DNA of 64,000 bases from an uncultured Acetatifactor sp. Lineage in GTDB: Bacteria > Bacillota > Clostridia > Lachnospirales > Lachnospiraceae. The number at the start of each line of letters is the position of its first letter. Position 1 is the stretch's first letter. The position numbers and the translations under genes are program-made. Under the pieces are notes generated by a model. It was not told where the DNA came from and made no database searches. It saw only the letters and a program-made list of their open reading frames with translations. Positions 42,472-50,616 of the stretch are shown here, in pieces. The stretch is taken from contig CAJUGL010000011.1 of NCBI GenBank assembly GCA_910586515.1, forward strand, positions 4,083 through 68,082, written 5' to 3'.

Positions 42472-42945
42472 TCAGGCCATCTGCCGCCCTGCGCCTTCCG
42501 TCTTTCTCCGCTGCCCGTAAATATAGCTGGTCAGCTGATCTATCTCCTTGCTCTCCTGCTTCTTTTCCTCTGCCAGAAATTCCTCAAAAGCCTTTTCTTT
42601 CAGCGTCTCATGCGTTTTACGTTCCGTTCTCACCGTGGTCAGCCGGGTTCTTGCCTCCTCCAGCTTCCGTTCCGCAGTGTCTACATTTCTCCTCTGCAGT
42701 ACTATGTAATCCTCCATGCAACGCACCGCTGCCTTATTCTCACTGATCTCCCGAAGATTCAGCTTTCCCGAGAGCAGTTCTTCCCCTCTTTGCTCATACC
42801 CCTTTTTTCTGTCAAACAAAGCTTCCAGACGCTGTTCCTCCTCGTCCAGAGCGCTTCTGGCCTGGGAAAATTCCTGTCTGGCCTGTGTCTCCAGCTTCAG
42901 CTTGATATTTAAAATACTCTGCATGGAATACCGAAACCTTGCCAT
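42472..42945 (-). CDS. fliJ: Flagellar export protein FliJ
   Basis: A 157-aa coiled-coil protein that links the FliI ATPase with the export gate. The N-terminus (FRYSMQSILNIKLKLETQA) and continuous helical heptads are typical of FliJ, and it is encoded directly behind fliI. C-terminal residues are basic. Confidence 0.87.
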   Translation of the reverse strand: MARFRYSMQSILNIKLKLETQARQEFSQARSALDEEEQRLEALFDRKKGYEQRGEELLSGKLNLREISENKAAVRCMEDYIVLQRRNVDTAERKLEEARTRLTTVRTERKTHETLKEKAFEEFLAEEKKQESKEIDQLTSYIYGQRRKTEGAGRQMA

Positions 42946-42977
42946 TGTCCTCCCCTGCCTTTATGCTGAAATAATCA

Positions 42978-44294
42978 TTACGCAAAAAGCTTTTTCAGCA
43001 TGGTCACACTGTCTTCAAAACTATACTTTTCGTTCACGTCCTGACACAAAAACCGGTTCACCGCGTCAATCTTGGAGATCGCATAGTCAATAGACGGATT
43101 GCTGCCGTTCTTATACGCGCCGATATTGATCAGATCCTCCGCTTCATTATAAGTAGCCAGCACGTTTTTCAGCTTGCCGGCCGCCTGCTTATGCTCCGCC
43201 GCCGCAATCTGGCTCATGCATCTGGAAATACTCTGTAATATATCTATGGCGGGATAATGGTTTTTGTGACCCAACTTCCTGTCCAGCATGATATGTCCGT
43301 CCAGAATGCTTCTCGCCGTATCCGTAATGGGTTCGTTAAAATCGTCTCCGTCCACCAAAACCGTGTAAAGACCCGTGATCGATCCTCTGGCCGCGCAGCC
43401 CGCCCTCTCCAGAAGCCTGGGCATCTCTGAATACACACTGGGCGGATATCCCCTGGTAACGGGAGGCTCCCCGCTGGCAAGCCCAATCTCCCGCTGAGCC
43501 ATGCAAAATCGGGTCAGGGAATCCATCATCAACAACACATCCTTGCCCCTGTCCCTGAAATATTCCGCAATGGCCGTAGCCGTCTTGGCCGCCTTGTTTC
43601 TTTCCAGCGCAGGTCTGTCGGAAGTCGCAACCACCACCACCGAACGGCGCATTCCTTCCTCTCCCAGATCCCGCTCTATAAATTCCCGCACCTCACGTCC
43701 CCGCTCACCGATCAGAGCTATCACATTCACGTCCGCCTTGGTATTGCGGGCGAACATGCCCATCAGAGTGGACTTCCCTACCCCTGATCCGGCAAAAATA
43801 CCGATACGCTGCCCTTTTCCCACAGTAATCAGGCCGTCTACAGCCTTTACGCCCAGAGGCAGCACGGAATCAATGATTTTTCTGCTCATGGGATCCGGAG
43901 GCGCAGCCTCAACCAGGTAGGGCATTCCCTCAAAACGGCTGCCGTCCACGGGAAGCCCAAGGCCGTCCAATGTTCTGCCCAGCAGGGCGTCGCTGACGAC
44001 TACCTGCAGGGGATGCTCCGTGTTTTCCACAATACAGCCGGAGCTGATGCCGTCCACAACTCCGTAGGGCATAAGCAGAGTCCTGCCGTCCTTAAAGCCC
44101 ACCACCTCGGCCATGATGGGTTTTCCCTCTCCCTCCTGGGCAATCTCACAAATATCTCCCAGTCTCGCGTCGGGCCCTGCAGACTCAAGAGTCAACCCCA
44201 CTACGTTGACAATCTTACCCTTCTTTTTATAGAAGACCTGCTCCTGTACTCTATCATATTTTGCGAAATCTATATTAACCGTCCGCAAAAACAT
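42978..44294 (-). CDS. fliI: Flagellar export ATPase FliI
   Basis: A 438-aa ATPase related to F1-beta. Walker A GSGVGKS is at about 169-175, followed by ALIGERGREVREFIE and the Walker B region LLMMDSLTR. The ATPase signature PSVYSEMPRLLERAG is complete. GGGAGG stands only 2 nt before this ATG and 8 nt before a TTG two codons later, so translation may actually start at the TTG (44288). Confidence 0.96.
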   Translation of the reverse strand: MFLRTVNIDFAKYDRVQEQVFYKKKGKIVNVVGLTLESAGPDARLGDICEIAQEGEGKPIMAEVVGFKDGRTLLMPYGVVDGISSGCIVENTEHPLQVVVSDALLGRTLDGLGLPVDGSRFEGMPYLVEAAPPDPMSRKIIDSVLPLGVKAVDGLITVGKGQRIGIFAGSGVGKSTLMGMFARNTKADVNVIALIGERGREVREFIERDLGEEGMRRSVVVVATSDRPALERNKAAKTATAIAEYFRDRGKDVLLMMDSLTRFCMAQREIGLASGEPPVTRGYPPSVYSEMPRLLERAGCAARGSITGLYTVLVDGDDFNEPITDTARSILDGHIMLDRKLGHKNHYPAIDILQSISRCMSQIAAAEHKQAAGKLKNVLATYNEAEDLINIGAYKNGSNPSIDYAISKIDAVNRFLCQDVNEKYSFEDSVTMLKKLFA

Positions 44295-44345
44295 ATCCTC
44301 CCTGAAAGCGGTAAAGCGGCACAGCCCGTTTTTCCGGCATGCCCT

Positions 44346-45212
44346 TTACCCGTTTTTCTCACAATCCGACCAGGACAACAGCATCAAGCGCTTTCTCAGC
44401 TCCGACAGCTGTGTATCCAGTCCGCAGTCAAATATACCGCCCTCTGTCTCGATCATACATTCATTCCTGCCGAGGGTCAAATCCTCCACTACGTCCACAG
44501 TCACGTTCTCCGAGACCACGCCTGCCAGCATCTGCTTCTTCTGCATGCTGACATAGGCATAATCCTCCTTTGACACATGAATGATGAAATTCCGGCTTCC
44601 CTCCAATTTATGCAGCGCTCCGGATATCAGAGACGTAAGTATCTCCCGGTAGGAGGAAAGTTCAATATTGAATATATGCTCATATATACCGGTAATCACG
44701 CTCACAAATCGGGGTTCCAGCGTATCCGTCATCTGACGGAACTCCTCCTCCAGACTGTGCATTTTCTCCCGGTACTCCTGCTCCATGGCGTTCTCATGTA
44801 CCTGCGCCTCCGCAAGGCCTTCATTATACCCATCCTGCCTTGCCTGACCCAACACCTCAGCCTTCTCGTTCTCCGCCTGCGTCCTGGCCTCCTGACGGAT
44901 ACGGGCTGCCTCCTCTTCGGCCTCCGCGCGAATACTTTCCGCATCCGCTTCGGCCTGGCTCAGAATTTCCTTCGCCTCATCCTGCGCTTTGAGTATATTA
45001 CTGCCGCTGTCCGGCGCCTCTATGGTTTCCGCAGCAAGACCGGCTACGAATTCTCCGTTCTCCGACTGCATTTCTCCGCTCTGTGAGGGTATGATTCCTT
45101 CTTCCACCAGCTTCTCCAGCCGCCTCCTGACTGCTTCGTTGCTGTCAATTACCCTCTTTTCCTCATCCTGCGACAGGTTTGTGAAAAAATATTTTACCAG
45201 ATTACTAGACAA
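44346..45212 (-). CDS. fliH: Flagellar export regulator FliH
   Basis: A 288-aa protein predicted to hold FliI in check. The centre is a long helix rich in Ala/Glu/Gln (about 80-150) and the C-terminal domain fits FliH (GALHKLEGSRNFIIHVSKED). Start is uncertain: the TTG at 45212..45210 gives an N-terminus SSNLVKYFF and has GGAGG about 11 nt upstream; a GTG four codons earlier (45224) overlaps that site. It overlaps the fliG stop by 8 nt. Confidence 0.85.
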   Translation of the reverse strand: MSSNLVKYFFTNLSQDEEKRVIDSNEAVRRRLEKLVEEGIIPSQSGEMQSENGEFVAGLAAETIEAPDSGSNILKAQDEAKEILSQAEADAESIRAEAEEEAARIRQEARTQAENEKAEVLGQARQDGYNEGLAEAQVHENAMEQEYREKMHSLEEEFRQMTDTLEPRFVSVITGIYEHIFNIELSSYREILTSLISGALHKLEGSRNFIIHVSKEDYAYVSMQKKQMLAGVVSENVTVDVVEDLTLGRNECMIETEGGIFDCGLDTQLSELRKRLMLLSWSDCEKNG

Positions 45213-46227
45213 CGATCTCGTCACCTCCGCCTCTGGAAATTACGATTTCACCTGCATCCTCCAGCTTTCTGATAATATTGACAATCTTCTGCTGCGCCTC
45301 TTCCACATCCTTCATCCGCACAGGACCCATGAAATCCATATCTTCCTTAATCATAACGGCAAGACGTTTGGATACATTGTTGAATATTGTATTCTTAACT
45401 TCCTCATTCGCATTTTTCAACGCCAGCGACAGATCGTTATTCTCCACGTCACGCAGCACACGCTGTATGGCCCTGTCGTCCAAAAGCAGGATATCTTCGA
45501 ACACAAACATTTTCTTCCTGATTTCTTCCGCAAGTTCCGGAGCTTCCACTTCCAGAGTCTCCATAATATGGCGCTCCGTACCGCGGTCCACGGTATTCAG
45601 AATATCTACCACTGCGTCCACTCCGCCGATAATCGTATAATCCTGGTTTACAAGGCTTGCCAGCTTGGATTCCAGCACCTTCTCCACCTCCTTGATGACT
45701 TCCGGGCTGGTGCGGTCCATCTCCGCGATACGCCTGGCCACATCTGCCTGACGTTCCGGAGGCAGGGCGGATACCACCATTGCCGCCTGCTGGGGTACCA
45801 GATAAGACAGAATCAGAGCGATTGTCTGCGGATGCTCATCCTGAATAAAGTTGATCAGCTGAGTCGCATCGGTCTTACGCACAAATTCGAACGGCTTCAC
45901 CTGCAAGGACGCCGTCAGCTTGCCGATTACATCCATTGCTCTCTCTGAACCAAGCGCCTTCTCCAGCAAATCCTTCGCATAGCCGATTCCGCCTTCCGCA
46001 ATATACTGCTGCGCCAGACACACCTCATAAAACTCATTGATTACTTCTTCCTTAACCTGCGGTGTCACGCTTCTGGTATTTGCGATTTCCAATGTCAGCT
46101 CTTCGATTTCATCTTCTTTTAAATGTTTAAAAATACCGGCGGACCGCTCCGGTCCAAGAGAGATCAGGAGAATAGCCGCTTTCTGTATTCCCCTGACTTT
46201 CACCTCATTTGCTGCACTCTTTGGCAT
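45205..46227 (-). CDS. fliG: Flagellar motor switch protein FliG
   Basis: A 340-aa rotor protein that meets the stator. Family blocks GIQKAAILLISLGPE, EHPQTIALILSYL and MFVFEDILLLDDRAIQRVLR, including the charged torque helix, are conserved. Length is standard. It is between fliF and fliH. Confidence 0.97.
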   Translation of the reverse strand: MPKSAANEVKVRGIQKAAILLISLGPERSAGIFKHLKEDEIEELTLEIANTRSVTPQVKEEVINEFYEVCLAQQYIAEGGIGYAKDLLEKALGSERAMDVIGKLTASLQVKPFEFVRKTDATQLINFIQDEHPQTIALILSYLVPQQAAMVVSALPPERQADVARRIAEMDRTSPEVIKEVEKVLESKLASLVNQDYTIIGGVDAVVDILNTVDRGTERHIMETLEVEAPELAEEIRKKMFVFEDILLLDDRAIQRVLRDVENNDLSLALKNANEEVKNTIFNNVSKRLAVMIKEDMDFMGPVRMKDVEEAQQKIVNIIRKLEDAGEIVISRGGGDEIVV

Positions 46228-46276
46228 GGTATATGTACCTCACTTTTTCAGTCACAACCTTTTGCCCCCGCAAAAG

Positions 46277-47893
46277 TTAATTCCAGTCTTCATTCAGCCA
46301 GTTCCGCAGCAGATTTGCTGCAGCTTCGGGATTCTCATCCACAAATTTTTCAACCATCTTGCGCGTCTCGGACTTGGCCTCCAAATCAATATCCTCCACA
46401 GTGGACTCGGGCGGTGTAGACTGAAGCATATCCTCCACCGACAGCTCCGGCTCTTCCTCCTCCGGCTTCTTCCTGGGTCCCATACTCCTGAGAATCACAA
46501 ACACCAGCAGAGCCAGTATCAATACAATCATCACGATGCTGAGAATATCCGTAGCGCTGATGTCAAAGCCTTTTTTATCGAAAAAGCGCGGCTCTTCATA
46601 GGCTATAATCGTAACCTTATCCTGACTGATGCCGCTGGCATTGGCAACCATCCGGTAGAATTCCTCGTCCACTTCCTGACGAACGCTCTCCCTGTTGCTC
46701 TCCTTGAATTCTTCCCAGGTAATTCCCCCGTCCAGAAGCCCCTGCTTCTTTACATTCTCTTCATGATAATCCCGATACCTGACCATAGCCACCGATACGG
46801 AGGAATTGGCATAGTTGATGCTCCCCGCCGGACTGTTGGTAAGCGTATCCGACTTATTCACCTGATAATCCGAGCTCCGTTCACTGGAAGAACTGGATCC
46901 GCTGCTCACATCCGGATTCATATAATCCGGCGTGTCCTCGTCATTGGAATCCGTGCCGGGAATACCGGTCACCCCATTGGTGCTTTCCGAAGAATAAATA
47001 TCCTCATGGATGACCAGTCCGTTGTCGCGTCCGTCCGGAGCAGAATACTCCGTCACCTGTTTGGTATATGTGTTAAAGTCCACTTCCAGATGGCTTGACA
47101 CCTCAATCATGTCATACTGCCTTGTCCCCAGCAGCACCTTCCTCACCTGGTTCGTCATCCACAGCGACGCCTGATTCTGCAGCTCCTGCAGCGAGTTGGC
47201 CACACCCATGCTGGAATAGTCGTCTCCCCCCGCGAAGAGGATATTGAAGTTCTGGTCAACAATCGTAATATTGGCCGTAGATTTATTTCCCAGGAAAGTG
47301 GCAGCGCTCTTGGCCATAGCCACGGCATTGGCCGAGGTAAAATCTTCATCCACCGTGACGTGAATGGAAGCATAGGACTCCTGCCTTGTGTCGCTGAGCC
47401 TCCCGCTGTCATGGGCAAGCGTTACCTGAACCCATGCCTCCTTCACCAGCGGCGAGCCTGCGACAAACATACCCGCCATATATTCTCCCAGATATTCCTG
47501 GTATTGGTTGTTTCTGTCGGCGGAAGTGGTGGACATGCCGATCTCTACAGAGTCGCTGTACTTGGGCATGCCGTCAGGCACATACCCTTCCGCCGCAATA
47601 GCCAGGTTTGCCTGGGCCAGCTGGGTGGTCAGCACCTCAACGGTAAGCGCATCTGCCGATTCCCGGTGCGTGACTCCCGCGCCGTCGAGGATCTCCACTA
47701 CTTTTGCCGCAGTACTGCTGTTTTCATAAGATCCCAGCCTTGTATAGTTCGGCTTGGTAAAAGTAAACACTACAATGGCAAAAGTAAATACTACAACTGC
47801 GGCGATTGCAATAATGATGGTCTTCTGCCTGCTGGTAAACTTATTCCACCATTCCAATATTTTTCCTGGTATCTCTTTTAGCTTGTCAGCCAT
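46277..47893 (-). CDS. fliF: MS-ring protein FliF
   Basis: A 538-aa protein with two transmembrane segments (about 26-46 and about 450-470) enclosing the ring-building domains. The YscJ/FliF part (RVHVDP-like region, here SVEIGMSTTSADRNNQYQ) and the C-terminal FliG-binding tail (SETRKMVEKFVDENPEAAANLLRNW when read across) are present. It begins after a short gap behind fliE. Confidence 0.95.
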   Translation of the reverse strand: MADKLKEIPGKILEWWNKFTSRQKTIIIAIAAVVVFTFAIVVFTFTKPNYTRLGSYENSSTAAKVVEILDGAGVTHRESADALTVEVLTTQLAQANLAIAAEGYVPDGMPKYSDSVEIGMSTTSADRNNQYQEYLGEYMAGMFVAGSPLVKEAWVQVTLAHDSGRLSDTRQESYASIHVTVDEDFTSANAVAMAKSAATFLGNKSTANITIVDQNFNILFAGGDDYSSMGVANSLQELQNQASLWMTNQVRKVLLGTRQYDMIEVSSHLEVDFNTYTKQVTEYSAPDGRDNGLVIHEDIYSSESTNGVTGIPGTDSNDEDTPDYMNPDVSSGSSSSSERSSDYQVNKSDTLTNSPAGSINYANSSVSVAMVRYRDYHEENVKKQGLLDGGITWEEFKESNRESVRQEVDEEFYRMVANASGISQDKVTIIAYEEPRFFDKKGFDISATDILSIVMIVLILALLVFVILRSMGPRKKPEEEEPELSVEDMLQSTPPESTVEDIDLEAKSETRKMVEKFVDENPEAAANLLRNWLNEDWN

Positions 47894-47967
47894 GGTACTT
47901 CTCTCCTAGTCATTTCTTAATTCCCTCAATATGATGTCACAATGCCGCAGCAAAGCTGCAAGTATAT

Positions 47968-48321
47968 CTAAATCTGCATCTGCATAAGCTCTTTATAGGC
48001 GTCGAGCAGTCTGTCTCTCACCGCCACCGTATACTGCAGGGCCGCAGAAGCCTTCTGCAGCGCAATGGTCAGATCATGGGGATTCTCCGTCTCCCCCAGA
48101 GCAAACTGTATTTCGGCATCTTCCGCGTCGGAAAGATACTGATTTGTGGTTTTTATATTATCAATAGCGGAATTCAGGAACGAATGAAACAAAGTACCGT
48201 CTGCCCGTTCTTCCTTCTCGGCAAGAACTCCGGTCAGTGATGTGCGCTCCGCAGGCGCGATATTTGACAGGCCCTGCAGGCCGTTAATCGGCGTTATCGC
48301 AGATAAATCCATAATATGCAT
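47968..48321 (-). CDS. fliE: Hook-basal body protein FliE
   Basis: A 117-aa protein joining MS ring and rod. The C-terminal pattern ENPHDLTIALQKASAALQY and VAVRDRLLDAYKELMQMQI-like ending (here TVAVRDRLLDAYKE) is diagnostic. AGGG stands 5-6 nt before the ATG used; an ATG three codons later is less well placed. It comes 35 nt after flgC. Confidence 0.94.
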   Translation of the reverse strand: MHIMDLSAITPINGLQGLSNIAPAERTSLTGVLAEKEERADGTLFHSFLNSAIDNIKTTNQYLSDAEDAEIQFALGETENPHDLTIALQKASAALQYTVAVRDRLLDAYKELMQMQI

Positions 48322-48356
48322 ACCATCCCTTCATTAAAAATCCGTCACGTCAGCCC

Positions 48357-48872
48357 CTATGAACCAATCTCCAGCCCTCTCTGCATCATGGCCTTGGTAG
48401 CGTTAAATGCAGTGGAATTCGCCTCGTAGGCACGACTTGCATCTATCATGTTCGTCATTTCCGTTATAATATTTACATTGGGATAGGTCACATAGCCGTT
48501 CTCATCCGCATCCGGATGGGAAGGATCATACACCATGTTCATCTCCGTATGATAATCCTGATATACTCCCGATATCTTTACCCCTGCGCCGGTATACCCC
48601 TGACGGGTATGCGTGTGAACTACCGCATGCGTATGAGTCATATTGGCGTTGGTCCCTGACGCGGCATGCATATGCGTCTGCTGCCCAAGCACATGTTCGA
48701 AAGTCGCCGGGTTGCTCCTCTCCGAAAAAGCAACGACTTTCCTCCTGTAAGGCGTACCGTCCGCAGTGCGGGTAGTATGCGCATTCGCAACATTCTCCGA
48801 GATGGTATCCATTCGGTATCGCTCCGCAGTCATCCCTGATGCATTGGTATTAAAAACCGAAAACATGCTCAT
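48357..48872 (-). CDS. flgC: Proximal rod protein FlgC
   Basis: A 171-aa rod subunit. The N-terminal FNTNASGMTAERYRMDTISE with NVANAHTT and the C-terminal EMTNMIDASRAYEANSTAF are the FlgC signatures. The mid part carries a His/Thr-rich insertion (THTHAVVHTHTRQG), longer than in Bacillus. GAGGAG stands 7 nt before the ATG. Confidence 0.95.
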   Translation of the reverse strand: MSMFSVFNTNASGMTAERYRMDTISENVANAHTTRTADGTPYRRKVVAFSERSNPATFEHVLGQQTHMHAASGTNANMTHTHAVVHTHTRQGYTGAGVKISGVYQDYHTEMNMVYDPSHPDADENGYVTYPNVNIITEMTNMIDASRAYEANSTAFNATKAMMQRGLEIGS

Positions 48873-48954
48873 ATAATTTCTCCTCTCTCATTATATTTAT
48901 GACGCAGCTATGTCATGCCCGAATAACAGGCTCTTATTTTCCGCATTTCATCAT

Positions 48955-49344
48955 TTATTTCATCACGGTCTGCAGATTGGTAAATTCCTGCTTGATTCCT
49001 GTCATCAGCCCATGGTACTTCAGCTGATTCTCTGCCAGTTTGACGCCTTCCGTGTCCACATCCACATTATTCTTATCCAACCGATAGGAATAGGAGGCAT
49101 GGTCCGTATATACCGAAGGCACAAGCCGCCTCATATCCAAAGAAGCAACCTTGGCATCCATTGTCCTGTACTGACTGGCTCCCAGAGCCTTCTTCAGCAC
49201 GGACTCAAATTCCACATCCTGTCTCTTATATCCCGGTGTATCTACATTGCTGAGATTATTCCCTATTGCTTCGTTGCGCAGCCAGCTGGCATCCGCCGCC
49301 CTGTCCAGCACATTCACATAATCGAACACATTTGACTGAAACAT
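48955..49344 (-). CDS. flgB: Proximal rod protein FlgB
   Basis: A 129-aa rod subunit, the first gene of the superoperon. DRAADASWLRNEAIGNNLSN and VDTPGYKRQDVEFE are the family signature. It follows a 318-nt intergenic region with a sigma-A-type promoter and is preceded by codY, as in Bacillus. Confidence 0.95.
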   Translation of the reverse strand: MFQSNVFDYVNVLDRAADASWLRNEAIGNNLSNVDTPGYKRQDVEFESVLKKALGASQYRTMDAKVASLDMRRLVPSVYTDHASYSYRLDKNNVDVDTEGVKLAENQLKYHGLMTGIKQEFTNLQTVMK

Positions 49345-49662
49345 TTTTTCTCCCTTCGTCCTGTTATTATTATGCAGAATAAATCCAAACGTACATTGTC
49401 AAAGCATAACAAACAAATTCCAAACTATATTATAGTGGATTTCGGCAAAAATACAATATGCAAATTATATATTAGCGGAAATTACCAGCGGCACAGATAT
49501 CATCATTTTTATGCTTTCCCCCCAAAAGGCAAAAGGAACTTATCGCAAAATTAACAACGAAAAGTACTTTTCACCAACCTTCCGTTGTCTTAAATAAGTC
49601 CCTTTATCTGCTGGCTCTTCGCGCCGTTCCAAATCCATTTGTATTATTATGTAATTTTTATC
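49345..49662. other. 318-nt AT-rich control region between codY and flgB
   Basis: No gene is visible here. It holds the flgB promoter (49429-49456), a 14-bp perfect palindrome GAAAAGTACTTTTC (49559-49572) and several AT-rich stretches that could be regulator sites. I found no convincing 15-bp CodY box (AATTTTCWGAAAATT) and no clear intrinsic terminator for codY. The leader of flgB from the promoter would be about 80 nt. Confidence 0.6.
49429..49456 (-). promoter_or_regulatory. Sigma-A-type promoter of the flagellar superoperon
   Basis: TTGTAT (49456..49451), a 16-nt spacer and a perfect TATAAT (49434..49429) on the minus strand lie about 85-110 nt before flgB. A second TTGACA hexamer closer to flgB lacks a properly spaced -10. 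This promoter would read flgB and at least the early basal-body genes. Confidence 0.65.
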
Positions 49663-50451
49663 TCAGACACTTTTTTTGCGGCGTCTCAGCGCCTCCACCT
49701 CTTCGAAGACCACATCGTTCAGCACCTTGATATAGGTCCCCTTCATGCCGGAGGACCGGGATTCAATCACGCCTGCGCTCTCGAACTTCCTCAGGGCGTT
49801 TACAATGACTGACCTCGTGATTCCTACCCTGTCCGCAATCTTGCTCGCCACCAAAATCCCTTCCGTACCGTCCAGTTCGTCAAAAATATGTGTGATGGCG
49901 TCCATCTCGGAAAATGAAAGCGTGCTTATGGCCGACTTCACCACCGCCATCTTGCGGCTCTCTTCTGCGGTCTCCTCGCTTACGGCCCTGAGCATTTCCA
50001 GCCCTACCACCGTAGTGCCGTACTCGCAAAGGATAATGTCGTCAATATCATACGGGTTCTCCCACTTATAGACAAACAGCGTACCCAATCGCTCCCCGCC
50101 GATTCCGATCGGCGAGATAAGCGCCTGTAGCTTTCTGATATCGGAACTTTCAAAACCCAAAGTCTCAAGATTGACATTTTCTTTAGTAGAAAGGATGCCC
50201 AGCAATCTCTCATTCATCATGGAATCCACAAAACCGCCCACGTTTTCGTCCAGCAACTCGGTGACAGGCTTGATTCCTTCCGACATTCCCATGCCGAGCA
50301 CCTTGCCTTTACGGCTGATCACAAGAACATTCGACTGCAGAATATCCTGCATTACCATACAGATATCGTTGAAGATAACCTTGCCGGAATTGTTATTATG
50401 CAGTAACTTACCTATTTTTCTGGTTTTATCCAAGAGCTGTATACTACTCAT
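49663..50451 (-). CDS. codY: Global transcription regulator CodY
   Basis: A 262-aa GTP- and branched-chain-amino-acid-sensing DNA-binding protein. The N-terminal GAF domain (LLDKTRKIGKLL, then KVIFNDICMVMQDILQSNVLVIS) and the C-terminal winged helix with LVASKIADRVGITRSVIVNA and KFESAGVIESRSSGMKGTYI are characteristic. GGAGGG stands 6 nt before the chosen ATG. It has its own promoter and a 16-bp perfect palindrome in the leader. CodY often represses motility in Firmicutes, and the next gene is flgB. Confidence 0.96.
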   Translation of the reverse strand: MSSIQLLDKTRKIGKLLHNNNSGKVIFNDICMVMQDILQSNVLVISRKGKVLGMGMSEGIKPVTELLDENVGGFVDSMMNERLLGILSTKENVNLETLGFESSDIRKLQALISPIGIGGERLGTLFVYKWENPYDIDDIILCEYGTTVVGLEMLRAVSEETAEESRKMAVVKSAISTLSFSEMDAITHIFDELDGTEGILVASKIADRVGITRSVIVNALRKFESAGVIESRSSGMKGTYIKVLNDVVFEEVEALRRRKKSV

Positions 50452-50468
50452 ACGCATCCCTCCGTCTT

Positions 50469-50484
50469 GATGTCCATGGACATC
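50469..50484. promoter_or_regulatory. 16-bp perfect palindrome in the codY leader
   Basis: GATGTCCATGGACATC is a perfect palindrome 17 nt upstream of the codY start codon and about 90 nt after the predicted transcription start. It could be an operator or a hairpin that modulates ribosome access. It does not look like the known CodY box. Confidence 0.45.
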
Positions 50485-50571
50485 CGCAATCACTTCACAC
50501 TTTTAGTCTTTGTCTGAATGGATAACAAAACAAAGGGATGTTCAGCGACCGCCCACATTGCTGACGGTACT

Positions 50572-50600
50572 ACTATACCACAAACCGAATCTGATTACAA
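50572..50600 (-). promoter_or_regulatory. Sigma-A-type promoter of codY
   Basis: TTGTAA (50600..50595), a 17-nt spacer and TATAGT (50577..50572) lie in the 165-nt topA-codY gap. The predicted leader is about 115 nt. Confidence 0.72.
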
Positions 50601-50616
50601 GAATTTCTCGCATTTA

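Noticed and set aside
49345..49662. CodY box upstream of flgB
   Set aside because: By eye no 15-mer came within three mismatches of AATTTTCWGAAAATT; a matrix scan would be needed to claim a site.
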